From positions 248,001-312,000 of the forward strand of contig NZLU01000023.1 in NCBI GenBank assembly GCA_002692725.1: a DNA stretch of 64,000 nucleotides, given 5' to 3'. Of the stretch, positions 51,478 through 60,800 are shown one piece after another. The notes under the pieces are model-generated. The model made no database searches. It saw only the letters and a list, made by a program, of their open reading frames with translations, and was not told the DNA's origin. Every line of letters begins with the position of its first letter. Within the stretch, counting starts at the first letter, position 1. This DNA is from Ponticaulis sp. Its GTDB lineage: Bacteria; Pseudomonadota; Alphaproteobacteria; Caulobacterales; Hyphomonadaceae. The translations under genes were made by a program, and so were the position numbers.

Positions 51478-51801
51478 TCATGGAACCGCTGTCGAAAATA
51501 AATCCCGAACCATTCTGGCCCGCAGCGGTGGATGAGAGTGGAAATACTGCCCGACATGACTTTCCCCAGTAACGAACTGATACGAGAGCCTCCGAACGCC
51601 TGATGGCGAAAATATGGCATATTTATGGCATTTTCAGGGGGAAGTGTACTAAATATAGTATATGGCGGTAGATACTCCCGATATTGCGCTTTGGCAACCC
51701 CGTCCTTCTGATTGCCTTCGCTCCCGTCCCTTGCGAACATACCCTGACGGATTCGGCGCAAGAGCAGGATTGAGCATGATCAACGGTAGATTGTAGAGCA
51801 G

Positions 51802-54558
51802 ATGAGCGTCGACGAATTCATTGAGCGTTGGAAAGATTCCGGCGGTGCAGAACGCGCTAATTATCAGATGTTCCTGTCTGAGCTGTCTGAGCTGATCGGT
51901 TGCGAGAAGCCAAAGGCAGCAGGGCCGAGCGACATTGAAAATGCCTATGTCTTCGACCGCTCTGTCAAAGATCCGGTCTCCAATACAACCAACTATATCG
52001 ATCTCTATAAACGCGGCTGTTTCGTCCTTGAAGCCAAGCAGGGCATCGATAACAAACCAAAGCCCAGAGACGCCCGCCAGCACGAGCTGATTTCAGGCGA
52101 AAGCCTGCCCGTCCAGACCAAGGCGGGAACGGCTAAACGCGGCACGCAGGCCTGGGTCCGTGAAATGGAAAAGGCGCGGCGTCAGGCAATCCGCTATGCC
52201 CGCAACCTTGAGGCGACGCCGGGCGAAGGAGCGCCACCTTTCCTCATCGTCGCCGATGTTGGCTATGTACTGGAACTCTATTCGGACTTTTCCGGCGTTG
52301 GCGCGAACTACACCCAGTTCACCGACGGCATGCACTATCGCGTCGAGATCGAGGATCTCCGGAAAGAGGAGGTCCGCGAAAAGCTGCGTCTAGTCTGGAC
52401 AAATCCAGAGGCGCTCGACCCGGCGAAACGCTCCGCCCGTGTCACCCGTAAAATCGCAGACCAGCTTGCCGCGCTCGGCAAAAGCTTTGAGGCGCAAGGC
52501 CATGATAGCCAGAAAGTCGCGCGCTTCCTCATGCGCTGTCTCTTCTCCATGTTTGCTGAAGATGTGGAGCTGATCCCGAAGGACAGTTTTACCGAGCTTC
52601 TGGTCTCTCTGCGCGGAAACATCGCCCATATCCAGCCCACGCTTGAGGCGCTTTGGGCGACCATGGATAAAGGTGGCTTCTCGCCGGTCCTCAGACATGA
52701 CCTCCTGAAGTTCAATGGTGGCTTGTTCGCCGAATGTGAGGCGCTGCCCATTAATGAGATCCAGCTCGGGCTCCTGATTGCAGCTGCTGAGGCCGACTGG
52801 CGCGATGTGGAACCGGCCATTTTCGGCACGCTTCTGGAACGCGCGCTCAGCCCGAAAGAGCGCCACAAGCTCGGTGCGCACTACACCCCGCGCGCCTATG
52901 TCGAACGCCTCGTTACACCAACCATTGTTGAGCCGCTCCGCGCCGACTGGGATGCGGTTAAGGCTGCCGCCTTCCTGCAGGCCGATAAAGGCGATGAAAA
53001 AGCCGCGCGCGACACGGTTCGTGCTTTCCACCGAAAACTTTGCGAAACCCGCGTGCTCGACCCGGCATGCGGCTCTGGCAACTTCCTCTATGTCGCCATG
53101 GAGCAGATGAAGCGGCTTGAGGGCGAAGTTCTGGGCACGTTGACGGAATTCGGCGAGAAACAGGACCGTCTGGGCCTCACGGGCGAAACGGTCGATCCGC
53201 ACCAATTCCTCGGTATCGAGCTGAACCCATGGGCGGCCTATGTGGCCGAGCTTGTCTTATGGATTGGCTATCTGCAATGGCACTTCAAGACGTTTGGCAA
53301 GGCCACGCCCAGCCAGCCCGTGTTGAAGGACTTCCACAATATTGAAAACCGCGACGCGCTTTTGGTGCTGGAAGGCCAGCGCCCACGCATGGATGACAAC
53401 GGCAAGCCCGTCACACGCTGGGATGGCGAGACGACGAGGCGCCATCTGGTGACGGGGGAGGACGTGCCAGACCCGGAGGCGCGCGTCACGGTCTATGACT
53501 ATGAAAGCGCCAAAGCGGCTAGCTGGCCGCAGGCAGAGTTTATCGTCGGTAACCCGCCCTTTATCGGGGCGAGCCGGATGCGCGACGCGCTGGGCGATGG
53601 CTATGTCGAAACACTGTGGAAGACCTATCCGAAAATGCCGCAAAGCGCTGATTTTGTTATGTTCTGGTGGGAGAAAGCGGCGCTCTTGACCCGCGCGGGC
53701 AAAGCGCGGCGTTTTGGCTTCATCACGACGAACTCACTCCGCCAGACGTTTAATCGCCGGGTGCTGGAACCGCATCTGGATGACAAGAAAAAGCCGGTCT
53801 CGCTTCTCTATGCCATTCCCGATCACCCCTGGGTGGATTCAGGTGACGGGGCTGCCGTGCGCATTGCCATGACCGTGGCAGGACCGGGCCGCAGGGAAGG
53901 ACGGCTCCTGACCCTTGCTCGCGAGGAAAAACAGGATCGCGAAGCCGAAGGCCGTCTGGTGGAGTTCAGCGAACGACGGGGCAAAGTGTTTGCGAACTTG
54001 CAGACCGGCGCGGATGTTCAAAGTTGTCATCATCTTCAAGCCAATCAAGGCTTGGCGATAAAAGGTATGCAATTGAACGGGCAGGGATTCATTCTGTCTC
54101 GTGCTGAAAGAGATGCGTATCGTGCTGAGTACGGTGATGAATTGGATTCAGTGGTAAGACCGTATAGGAATGGCGCAGATCTAAGTAAAACACATCAAGA
54201 TAGATTCGCGATTGATCTTTATCCTCTCGGTGAGTCCGAGGTTGCAAACCGCTATGCGAAGATCCTCCAACACCTTCATGAGAACGTAAAACCTGAGCGA
54301 GACCAAAACCCCATAACGTTCCGGAGACTGAATTGGTGGTGGTTCGGCGCTACACACAAAAGCTATCGTTCTGCTACCAGAGATTTGAACAGGTTTATTG
54401 CGACGACTAGAACTGCGAAACACAGGATATTTTCGTTCTTACCTCAGCAATTCATCGCTGAGAGCAAGATTGTGCTAGTAGCGTTGCAGGGGGGGCATGA
54501 GCTTAGCATACTATCAGGTAGAGCTCACACTATGTGGTCGCTAGCAACAGGTGGATGA
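51802..54558 (+). CDS. MmeI-like restriction endonuclease-methyltransferase, truncated by an in-frame TGA
   Basis: The first 918 residues of a MmeI-type (Type IIL-like) single-chain enzyme that methylates and cuts DNA at the same target. The N-terminal nuclease motif D-x9-E-x-K is intact (Asp67, Glu77, Lys79 in the VLEAKQ region). The methyltransferase has motif I DPACGSG at 420-426 and motif IV NPPF at 584-587, which indicates adenine methylation. The target-recognition region follows from about residue 735 and has distinctly lower GC. The frame ends with GGT GGA TGA; the same frame continues after the stop with LGVGNDPTYNHTDCFDPFPFPD, the expected family sequence, and the family usually has Trp here. 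One base change (TGG to TGA) explains the break. Whether the truncated protein works is unknown. Confidence 0.85.
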   Translation: MSVDEFIERWKDSGGAERANYQMFLSELSELIGCEKPKAAGPSDIENAYVFDRSVKDPVSNTTNYIDLYKRGCFVLEAKQGIDNKPKPRDARQHELISGESLPVQTKAGTAKRGTQAWVREMEKARRQAIRYARNLEATPGEGAPPFLIVADVGYVLELYSDFSGVGANYTQFTDGMHYRVEIEDLRKEEVREKLRLVWTNPEALDPAKRSARVTRKIADQLAALGKSFEAQGHDSQKVARFLMRCLFSMFAEDVELIPKDSFTELLVSLRGNIAHIQPTLEALWATMDKGGFSPVLRHDLLKFNGGLFAECEALPINEIQLGLLIAAAEADWRDVEPAIFGTLLERALSPKERHKLGAHYTPRAYVERLVTPTIVEPLRADWDAVKAAAFLQADKGDEKAARDTVRAFHRKLCETRVLDPACGSGNFLYVAMEQMKRLEGEVLGTLTEFGEKQDRLGLTGETVDPHQFLGIELNPWAAYVAELVLWIGYLQWHFKTFGKATPSQPVLKDFHNIENRDALLVLEGQRPRMDDNGKPVTRWDGETTRRHLVTGEDVPDPEARVTVYDYESAKAASWPQAEFIVGNPPFIGASRMRDALGDGYVETLWKTYPKMPQSADFVMFWWEKAALLTRAGKARRFGFITTNSLRQTFNRRVLEPHLDDKKKPVSLLYAIPDHPWVDSGDGAAVRIAMTVAGPGRREGRLLTLAREEKQDREAEGRLVEFSERRGKVFANLQTGADVQSCHHLQANQGLAIKGMQLNGQGFILSRAERDAYRAEYGDELDSVVRPYRNGADLSKTHQDRFAIDLYPLGESEVANRYAKILQHLHENVKPERDQNPITFRRLNWWWFGATHKSYRSATRDLNRFIATTRTAKHRIFSFLPQQFIAESKIVLVALQGGHELSILSGRAHTMWSLATGG

Positions 54559-55266
54559 CTAGGTGTAGGCAACGACCCCACGTACAACCATACAGACTGC
54601 TTCGACCCATTCCCCTTCCCGGACTGTACGCCCAAACAAACCGAGCGCCTGCGCGACCTTGGCGAGCGGCTGGATGGCCATCGCAAGGCCCGCCAGAAAG
54701 AGCACCCAAAGCTGACCCTGACCCAGATGTATAATGTGCTGGAGCGCCTGCGCGAGATTGAGGCCTCTGGCTCTGGCGAGGTGCTCGAAGGCAAGGACAA
54801 AGACATCTACCAGCAAGGCCAGATCGGCATTCTGAAAGACTTGCACGACCAGATCGACGCTGCCGTGGCCGACGCCTATGGTTGGCCGGTGGACCTCTCC
54901 GATGAAGAGATCCTCACCCGGCTGGTCGCCCTCAATAAAGAGCGCCATCAGGAAGAGCTGAACGGCCATATCCGCTGGCTGCGGCCTGACTATCAGAACC
55001 CGAGCGGCGAGGCCGGGAAAACCAAATCCGGCGATCTTGCGCTGGAAGACACCGTCATTGCCGACGCGCAATTCGACTGGCCAAAAGACCTGCCAACCCA
55101 GATGGCCTTTGTACGCAATGTGCTCTCCGACCTCGGCACGGCCTCGGTGGAAGATGTCCGGAAACAATTCAAACGCGGCCAGACCAAAACCATCTCAGAA
55201 CGCCTCGCTACGCTCGCTGCCCTTGGTCAGGCTGAAGTGCTCGAAGATGGGCGCTATGCGGCGTGA
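54559..55266 (+). pseudogene. C-terminal remainder of the MmeI-like gene after the premature stop
   Basis: It continues the upstream frame without shift for 235 codons and shows the conserved DPFPFP stretch followed by the helical C-terminal domain (RLRDLGERLDGHRKARQKEHPKLTLTQMYNVLERL). With the first part the full protein would be 1154 residues, normal for the family. An internal ATG at 54727 has no ribosome-binding site, so this part is probably not made on its own unless the TGA is read through. GC returns to the high level of the nuclease and methyltransferase parts. Confidence 0.8.
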
Positions 55267-55625
55267 CGAAATCTATGGCTAACCCTTTGGATGACCTTGA
55301 GTAGATAAAATTTCAAAATATTCTACGATATCAGGAGTATGGGGACATCTTCTGGCGGTTAGGTGAGGTGAGGGCGAACGGGTCTCTTCTCTCAATCTGT
55401 CAGAACAATCTGGCCCGTGAGACACTGCAGCGTTCGGTCATCTAGAAAATGACGTCAGAAAATTGGCCCATAATTTTGGGCCCACCCTGATATTTCCTGC
55501 AAAGCAGACACCTTTGAATACCCGACCGCCACGTTAGACCAAAGTCCATCTACAAAACGCGATCATCCTCCAGCAGGGTTAGCCTACGGTGAAAACCGTG
55601 ACCGACTTCATAGGGAGGACATCAA
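55267..55625. other. Intergenic region containing the right att candidate and the acetate-operon promoter
   Basis: A gap of 359 bases. It begins with the right copy of the 15-mer and has small inverted repeats at 55465-55482 (GGCCCA / TGGGCC) and 55586-55599 (ACGGT-GAAA-ACCGT). The latter lies just upstream of the DUF4212 gene's ribosome-binding site. I see no gene. Confidence 0.5.
55272..55286 (+). repeat. Candidate right attachment site (attR core)
   Basis: TCTATGGCTAACCCT, identical to 29048-29062 and in the same orientation. It begins 6 nt after the last stop codon of the MmeI-like gene. Confidence 0.45.
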
Positions 55626-55898
55626 ATGTCTGAGAATAATAAGGTTGAAGGTCACAAGAAATACTGGGCGTCATCCATCCGGTTGATGCTCATTCTTCTG
55701 ACCATCTGGTTTGCGGTGTCATATGGTGCCGGTATTCTTTTCCGCGATGTGCTGGATCAGATCTCAATCGGCGGTGCGCCACTCGGATTCTGGTTCGCGC
55801 AGCAAGGCGCCATCTACGTCTTTGTAGGTCTGATTTTCTATTACTGCTTCGCCATGAACAAGCTTGAAAAAGAGCATGGCCTGGATGGAGACGAGTGA
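55626..55898 (+). CDS. DUF4212 small subunit of sodium:solute symporter
   Basis: A 90-residue membrane protein with two helices (about 17-38 and 57-78) and the family pattern RYWASSIRLM-like at the start and LGFWFAQQGAIYVFVGLIFYYCFAMNKLEKEHGLD at the end. DUF4212 proteins are encoded next to SSS-family symporters and are thought to form a small subunit. A strong AGGGAGGA ribosome-binding site supports the start. Its stop overlaps the symporter start by 4 nt, so the two are translated together. Confidence 0.93.
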   Translation: MSENNKVEGHKKYWASSIRLMLILLTIWFAVSYGAGILFRDVLDQISIGGAPLGFWFAQQGAIYVFVGLIFYYCFAMNKLEKEHGLDGDE

Positions 55899-57670
55899 TG
55901 GATCAGACATTCTGGACATACTTTTTCGTTGTAGCGAGCTTTGGCCTCTATATCGGCATCGCGATCTGGGCGCGCGCCGGATCAACAGATGATTTCTACG
56001 TCGCCGGACACGACGTCCACCCGACCATTAACGGCATGGCAACCGCAGCTGACTGGATGTCGGCCGCAAGCTTCCTTTCAATGGCAGGTCTCATTGCGGC
56101 CATGGGCTATGGCGGCTCGGTTTATCTCATGGGCTGGACGGGCGGCTATGTATTGCTCGCGCTGCTGCTTGCGCCATTCCTCCGTGAGTTTGGCAAATTC
56201 ACAGTGCCGGACTTTGTGGGCGACCGGTATTACTCTTCAACCGCACGGGTCATCGCAGTTGTGTGCGCGCTGTTCGTCTCCTTCACCTATATTGCGGGGC
56301 AGATGTCTGGCGTAGGCATTGCCTTCTCCCGCTTCCTTGGCGTCGACTTCAACACAGGCATCTTCGTCGGTATGGCGATTGTCTTCGTTTATGCGGTGCT
56401 CGGTGGCATGAAGGGCGTCACCTATACTCAGGTGGCTCAGTATTGCGTGCTGATCTTTGCCTACACGGTTCCCGCGATCTTCATCTCGCTCATGCTGACC
56501 GGTATGCCGCTGCCTCAGCTTGGCTTCATCGCCAACATGAAGGGCACAGACGTTTCCATGCTCAGCAAGCTCAATGAGACCGTTACGTCTCTCGGCTTCA
56601 CAGAGTACACCTCGACCAACAAATCCATGTTCGACGTCTTTGCCATCACCGGCGCTCTGATGTTTGGCACGGCAGGTCTGCCGCACGTCATCGTTCGCTT
56701 CTTCACTGTGAAGAATGCGCGCGCTGCACGTTTCTCTGCGGGCTGGGCACTGGTGTTCATTGCTGCGCTCTACACGGTTGCGCCTGCTGTTGGTGCGTTC
56801 GCTCGCTTCAACATCATCGATACCGTCAATGAAGCTCAATATGTCGAAGGCGATGATTATGCCGACGCGACAGCCGCGATTGAGGCTGAAGGCGGCAAGG
56901 CCGTTCCTGTCTGGTTCAAAACCTGGGAAACCACGGGCCTTGTTGGCTTCACTGATAAGAACGGCGATGGCAAAATGCAGATCCGTGCAGACGCCAATGA
57001 AAACGAAGTCACCGTCTCGAACGACATCTCTGTTCTGGCGAGCCCTGAAATGGCTCAGCTGCCAGGCTGGGTGATTGGTCTCATGGTTGCCGGTGGTCTG
57101 GCTGCGGCACTCTCGACGGCAGCAGGTCTCCTCATGGTGATCTCATCGGCCATCAGCCACGATATCTGTCGGCGGACTCTCTTCCCGAACATGTCGGACA
57201 AGACCGAACTTCGCATTGCTCGGGTTGCAGCTGCGGGCGCTGTCATGGCGGCCGGCCTGATGGGAATATACTCGTCTCAGCTCGCCTTTGTGGCTCAGGT
57301 TGTGGCCTTTGCCTTCGGTCTGGCTGCGGCGTCCATCTTCCCGATCATCTTCCTGGGCATCTTCTGGAAGCGGTTCAACAAGGAAGGCGCTATCGCCAGC
57401 ATGCTGGTCGGTCTGGTCTCTACCTTCTGGTACATCGCGCACTTCAAGTTCGTGGATAAGGATCCGACTCACTGGTTCCTCGGTGTCAGCCCTGAAGGAA
57501 TCGGCTTTGTCTTCATGTTCGGTGCCATGGCTGTTGGTGTGGCGGTCGCGCTTCTCACCAAGGCTCCACCACAGGATATTCAGGACCTCGTTGAAGATAT
57601 CCGTATCCCTGGCACGCGGTCGCCACATGGCATTGCTGATGCCGGCATGGCGCCAATGCCAGCGGAGTAA
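55895..57670 (+). CDS. Sodium:solute symporter (VC_2705-type, acetate/short-chain acid)
   Basis: A 591-residue SSS-family (SLC5-like) permease with about 13 membrane helices. It starts MDQTFWTYFFVVASFGLYIGIAIWARAGSTDDFYVAG, and NGMATAADWMSAASFLSMAGLIAAMGYGG is typical of the acetate-transporter branch. A hydrophilic insert around 305-370 includes a DKNGDGKMQI calcium-like loop, a feature of the VC_2705 subfamily paired with DUF4212. It probably brings in acetate or another short-chain carboxylate with sodium. Its neighbours, the CrbS/CrbR-like pair and an acetyl-CoA synthetase gene, fit acetate scavenging. A clear terminator follows. Confidence 0.92.
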   Translation: MMDQTFWTYFFVVASFGLYIGIAIWARAGSTDDFYVAGHDVHPTINGMATAADWMSAASFLSMAGLIAAMGYGGSVYLMGWTGGYVLLALLLAPFLREFGKFTVPDFVGDRYYSSTARVIAVVCALFVSFTYIAGQMSGVGIAFSRFLGVDFNTGIFVGMAIVFVYAVLGGMKGVTYTQVAQYCVLIFAYTVPAIFISLMLTGMPLPQLGFIANMKGTDVSMLSKLNETVTSLGFTEYTSTNKSMFDVFAITGALMFGTAGLPHVIVRFFTVKNARAARFSAGWALVFIAALYTVAPAVGAFARFNIIDTVNEAQYVEGDDYADATAAIEAEGGKAVPVWFKTWETTGLVGFTDKNGDGKMQIRADANENEVTVSNDISVLASPEMAQLPGWVIGLMVAGGLAAALSTAAGLLMVISSAISHDICRRTLFPNMSDKTELRIARVAAAGAVMAAGLMGIYSSQLAFVAQVVAFAFGLAAASIFPIIFLGIFWKRFNKEGAIASMLVGLVSTFWYIAHFKFVDKDPTHWFLGVSPEGIGFVFMFGAMAVGVAVALLTKAPPQDIQDLVEDIRIPGTRSPHGIADAGMAPMPAE

Positions 57671-57699
57671 TTACAAAAAAGAAGTTTCCTCCCAACTGT

Positions 57700-57730
57700 G
57701 GGGCGGCCTTTCAGGTCGCCCCCGTTTTTT
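57700..57730 (+). terminator. Rho-independent terminator of the symporter operon
   Basis: GGGGCGGCC pairs with GGTCGCCCC (one G-T pair) over a 5-nt loop, followed after CG by six T residues. It lies 30 nt past the symporter stop codon. Confidence 0.88.
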
Positions 57731-57818
57731 CGTTTGTGGACGTCTGTACTGCAGAGACGGGGCCCATGATCTTGCCCGTCATCAAATCTCGTAGGACAGT
57801 GTTCTTAGGGAGGCTTAG

Positions 57819-60800
57819 ATGCCTGTTTGGATCATTATCTGCTCAGTGGTTGGCTATATCGCCATCCTGTTCTGTCTGGGCCTGTGGGGCGACCGCAGGG
57901 CCAAGGCGCAGCGATCGAGCCATCGACCTCTCATCTATTCAATGGCGCTCGCCGTTTATTGCACCTCATGGACCTATTATGGTGGCGTCGGCACCGCCGT
58001 ATCGTCGGGGTGGGATTATGTGGCCATATATCTGGGCCCTGCGATTGTCTTTATCTTCTTTTCAGGCGCAATCGGGCGAATAGCCAGCGTTGCTCAGCGC
58101 GAGCGTATCAATTCGCTCTCAGACTTCCTCTCAGCCAGATATGGCAAAAGTCGTTCGCTTGCCGCGCTGGCGACAATGGCCGCTGTCCTTGGGATCTTGC
58201 CCTATATCGCCCTGCAGCTGAAATCAGTTGGCATGAGTTTTTCTGCGCTTGCAGACAGCCATCAGCCTCAGGCAACAAACAGGTATGACACTGTGTTCGC
58301 CGTCGCGCTGGCGCTGGCTGTATTTGCGATTGTCTTTGGGACGCGACGCTCGGACACGACCGAAAAGAACTCGGGTCTCATGCATATTCTGGCGTTTGAG
58401 TCGTTCCTGAAGCTCGCCACCCTTCTGGTCGTCGCCTTGCTCGCGATCTGGGGCTTGAAGGATTATTCCGGAGAGAAGCTTTCCACGGCCTTTCAGTCGT
58501 TCGAATTCAACGGGTACTCCAACCGCTTCATCACGACGGCCATGTTGTCCATGGCTGCAATCATTTGTCTGCCGCGCCAGTTTCACGTCGCCATTATCGA
58601 GCGCAACAATGAAGCTGAAGGCCGGTTTGCGCGGTGGTCCTTTCCGATCTATCTTCTGCTGACAAGCCTCGTCGTCATTCCCATCGCGGGCGCCGGGGTA
58701 GCGCTTCTTGATCCGTCCATCAGTCCCGACTTGTATGTGATGGCGCTTCCGCTGAGTGCGAACGAAGATCTCCTGGCTCTGCTCGTGTTTCTGGGCGGGT
58801 TTTCGGCTGCAACAGGCATGGTGATTGTGTCCTCTGTTGCGCTGTCCACCATGATTACAAACGATCTGATCGTTCCGCTGTTTCTGAAGTCTGGCAGCCG
58901 GGTCAATCTTGGCGGAATTTCAGGAGGCCGTCTGCTTCTCGTGCGGCGGCTTGCCATTTTTGCAATCCTGCTGCTGGCCTATGGCTATTACCGCATCGCT
59001 GATAACAGCGCGGCACTCGCTCAGATCGGGCTTCTGTCATTTGCTGCGGCCTCTCAGTTTGCGCCAGCTCTGATCGGAGCGATTTTCTGGCGCGAAGGGC
59101 ATCGGAATGGTGCGCTTTTCGGCCTGGCATGCGGCACAATCCTCTGGACCTATTGCCTTTTCCTGCCGGCCTTGCTCCCGAATGCAGCGCTCTTTGAGGC
59201 TCTGCCCGGCTACCTGAACCCTCAGGCTCTGTTTGGGATGTCGTTCGGAGATACACTGACCCATGGCACCATCTGGAGCCTTGGCGTCAATCTGACCGTT
59301 TATGTGATTGTGTCGCTCGCCTCGAAGGAAAGACTGCGCGATCGAATTCAGTCGTCCGTCTTTGTCGATCAGGGACCGGTTCGACCAACCCACGGAATTG
59401 TCCATGACAGTCATACAGCTGGCGCGTCACCTTATGGCCTCAAGGCGCTGGCGAGCCGCTTTCTGAACAGCGAAGCCGTTGAACATGCGTTCGAGCGCTT
59501 CCATGCGGAGACAGGGCACAAGATCCATGGGGATTCGCCGGCTCACTGGGAGCTGGTTCAGCTGACTGAGAAGCTGTTGGCCAGCGCGCTCGGGGCCTCT
59601 TCGGCGCGTGTGGTGATGACGTCTGCCATTGGCGGGCAGGATGTTTCCTTCGGCGATATGCTGGCCATTCTCGATCAGGGCACACAGGCCGACCGGTTTG
59701 AGCGGCACATGCTCCAATCCATGCTGGAGAATATCTCGCAAGGCATCAGCGTGGTTGATCAGGATCAGAGGCTGGTGGCCTGGAACGCTGCCTATGTGGA
59801 GCTGTTCAACTATCCACCTGAGCTTGTCCGGCTTGGCGTGCCAATTGAAGAGCTTATTGAGCACAATATCAGGACAGGGTGGATTCAGGAAAAAGATCCG
59901 TCAGACGCCTCCTCGCGGCGCATTGAATTCATGAAAACCGGTCGACCGCATTTCTACGAACGGATCAACCCGGATGGGCGCTATCTGCGGATTGAAGGCA
60001 ACCCCATGCCGGGCGGCGGCTATGTGACCACTTTCACCGACATCACGATAGATAAACGGCGTGAGAAAGAGCTGCTTGAAGCCAATGAAACCCTTGAGGA
60101 ACGGGTCATTGCGCGCACGAAAGAGCTGCAGGCGCTGACCGATGATCTGCGCGCAGCCAAGCTTGATGCCGAAGGCGCGAACGCCTCGAAAACCCGCTTT
60201 CTGGCGGCTGCGAGCCATGATCTCCTGCAGCCGCTGAACGCCGCGCGTCTGTTCGTAGGCGCGGCAACCAGTCGGGCGGAGAAGGCGGAAGATCCCACCC
60301 TTAACACGGCGCTCAATCGAGCGGATCGCGCCATTCAATCGGCGGATGATCTTCTTAAAGGCCTGCTCGATATCTCGCGGCTCGATCATGGCGGCATCAA
60401 GGTGAATGCAAAGGCCATCAAACTGGCGCCGCTCCTCGAAGACCTGATCGACGAAGCCATGCCTATGGCCGCTCAGAACAATATCGAGATCAAAGTCGTG
60501 CCGAGCCGACATTCGGTGACTGCGGACCCGGACTTCCTGCAGGCCATACTTAGAAACTTCATCTCAAATGCGCGACGCTACACCGAAAAAGGCGGTGTCC
60601 TTGTGGGCGTTCGACATCGAGGTCCCGGCCATGTTGCCGTGCAGGTCTGGGATACAGGACGCGGTATTGCGCCTGATCGTCTGCCCTATGTTTTTGAGGA
60701 GTTTTCGCGCTTTGAGGAAACCGACACCTTGGGCGTACGCGGAGCTGGTCTGGGGCTGAGTGTCGTTCGGCGTCTGGCAGACCTTATGTGCGCTAAAATC

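Larger units (their letters stand above)
51188..51801. other. Intergenic region with regulatory motif and a gene remnant
   Basis: A gap of 614 bases between the exported-protein operon and the MmeI-like gene. It holds an ACTAGGTCA motif near its left end and a degenerate open frame on the minus strand (51295-51477) that looks like the end of a lost gene. Short open frames on both strands elsewhere lack ribosome-binding sites. Confidence 0.5.
29048..55286. mobile_element. Putative integrated island with integrase and restriction-methylation gene at its ends
   Basis: A stretch of about 26 kb bounded by an identical 15-mer (TCTATGGCTAACCCT) at 29048-29062 and 55272-55286. A complete P4-like tyrosine integrase gene starts 18 nt inside the left copy, and a MmeI-like restriction-methylation gene ends 6 nt before the right copy. 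The cargo is an ECF sigma/kinase module, two VWA proteins, a metzincin-like protease, a two-component pair and many exported proteins of unknown function. No tRNA gene was found at either end. The boundaries rest on the short repeat and on gene placement. Confidence 0.45.

Noticed and set aside
51396..51761. Minus-strand open frame of 121 codons upstream of the MmeI-like gene
   Set aside because: It has no ribosome-binding site and no family features; the neighbouring frame in the same strand reads more like a real protein tail.
52390..53205. Minus-strand open frame of 271 codons
   Set aside because: It is antisense to the methyltransferase domain, which carries intact catalytic motifs on the other strand.
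54727..55266. Independent gene starting at ATG 54727
   Set aside because: The frame is continuous with the upstream MmeI-like frame except for one TGA, and conserved family sequence lies between the stop and this ATG.
55465..55482. Inverted repeat GGCCCA / TGGGCC as sigma-54 promoter or terminator
   Set aside because: The -24/-12 GG and GC spacing is not met and no T-run follows; it is noted only as part of the intergenic region.
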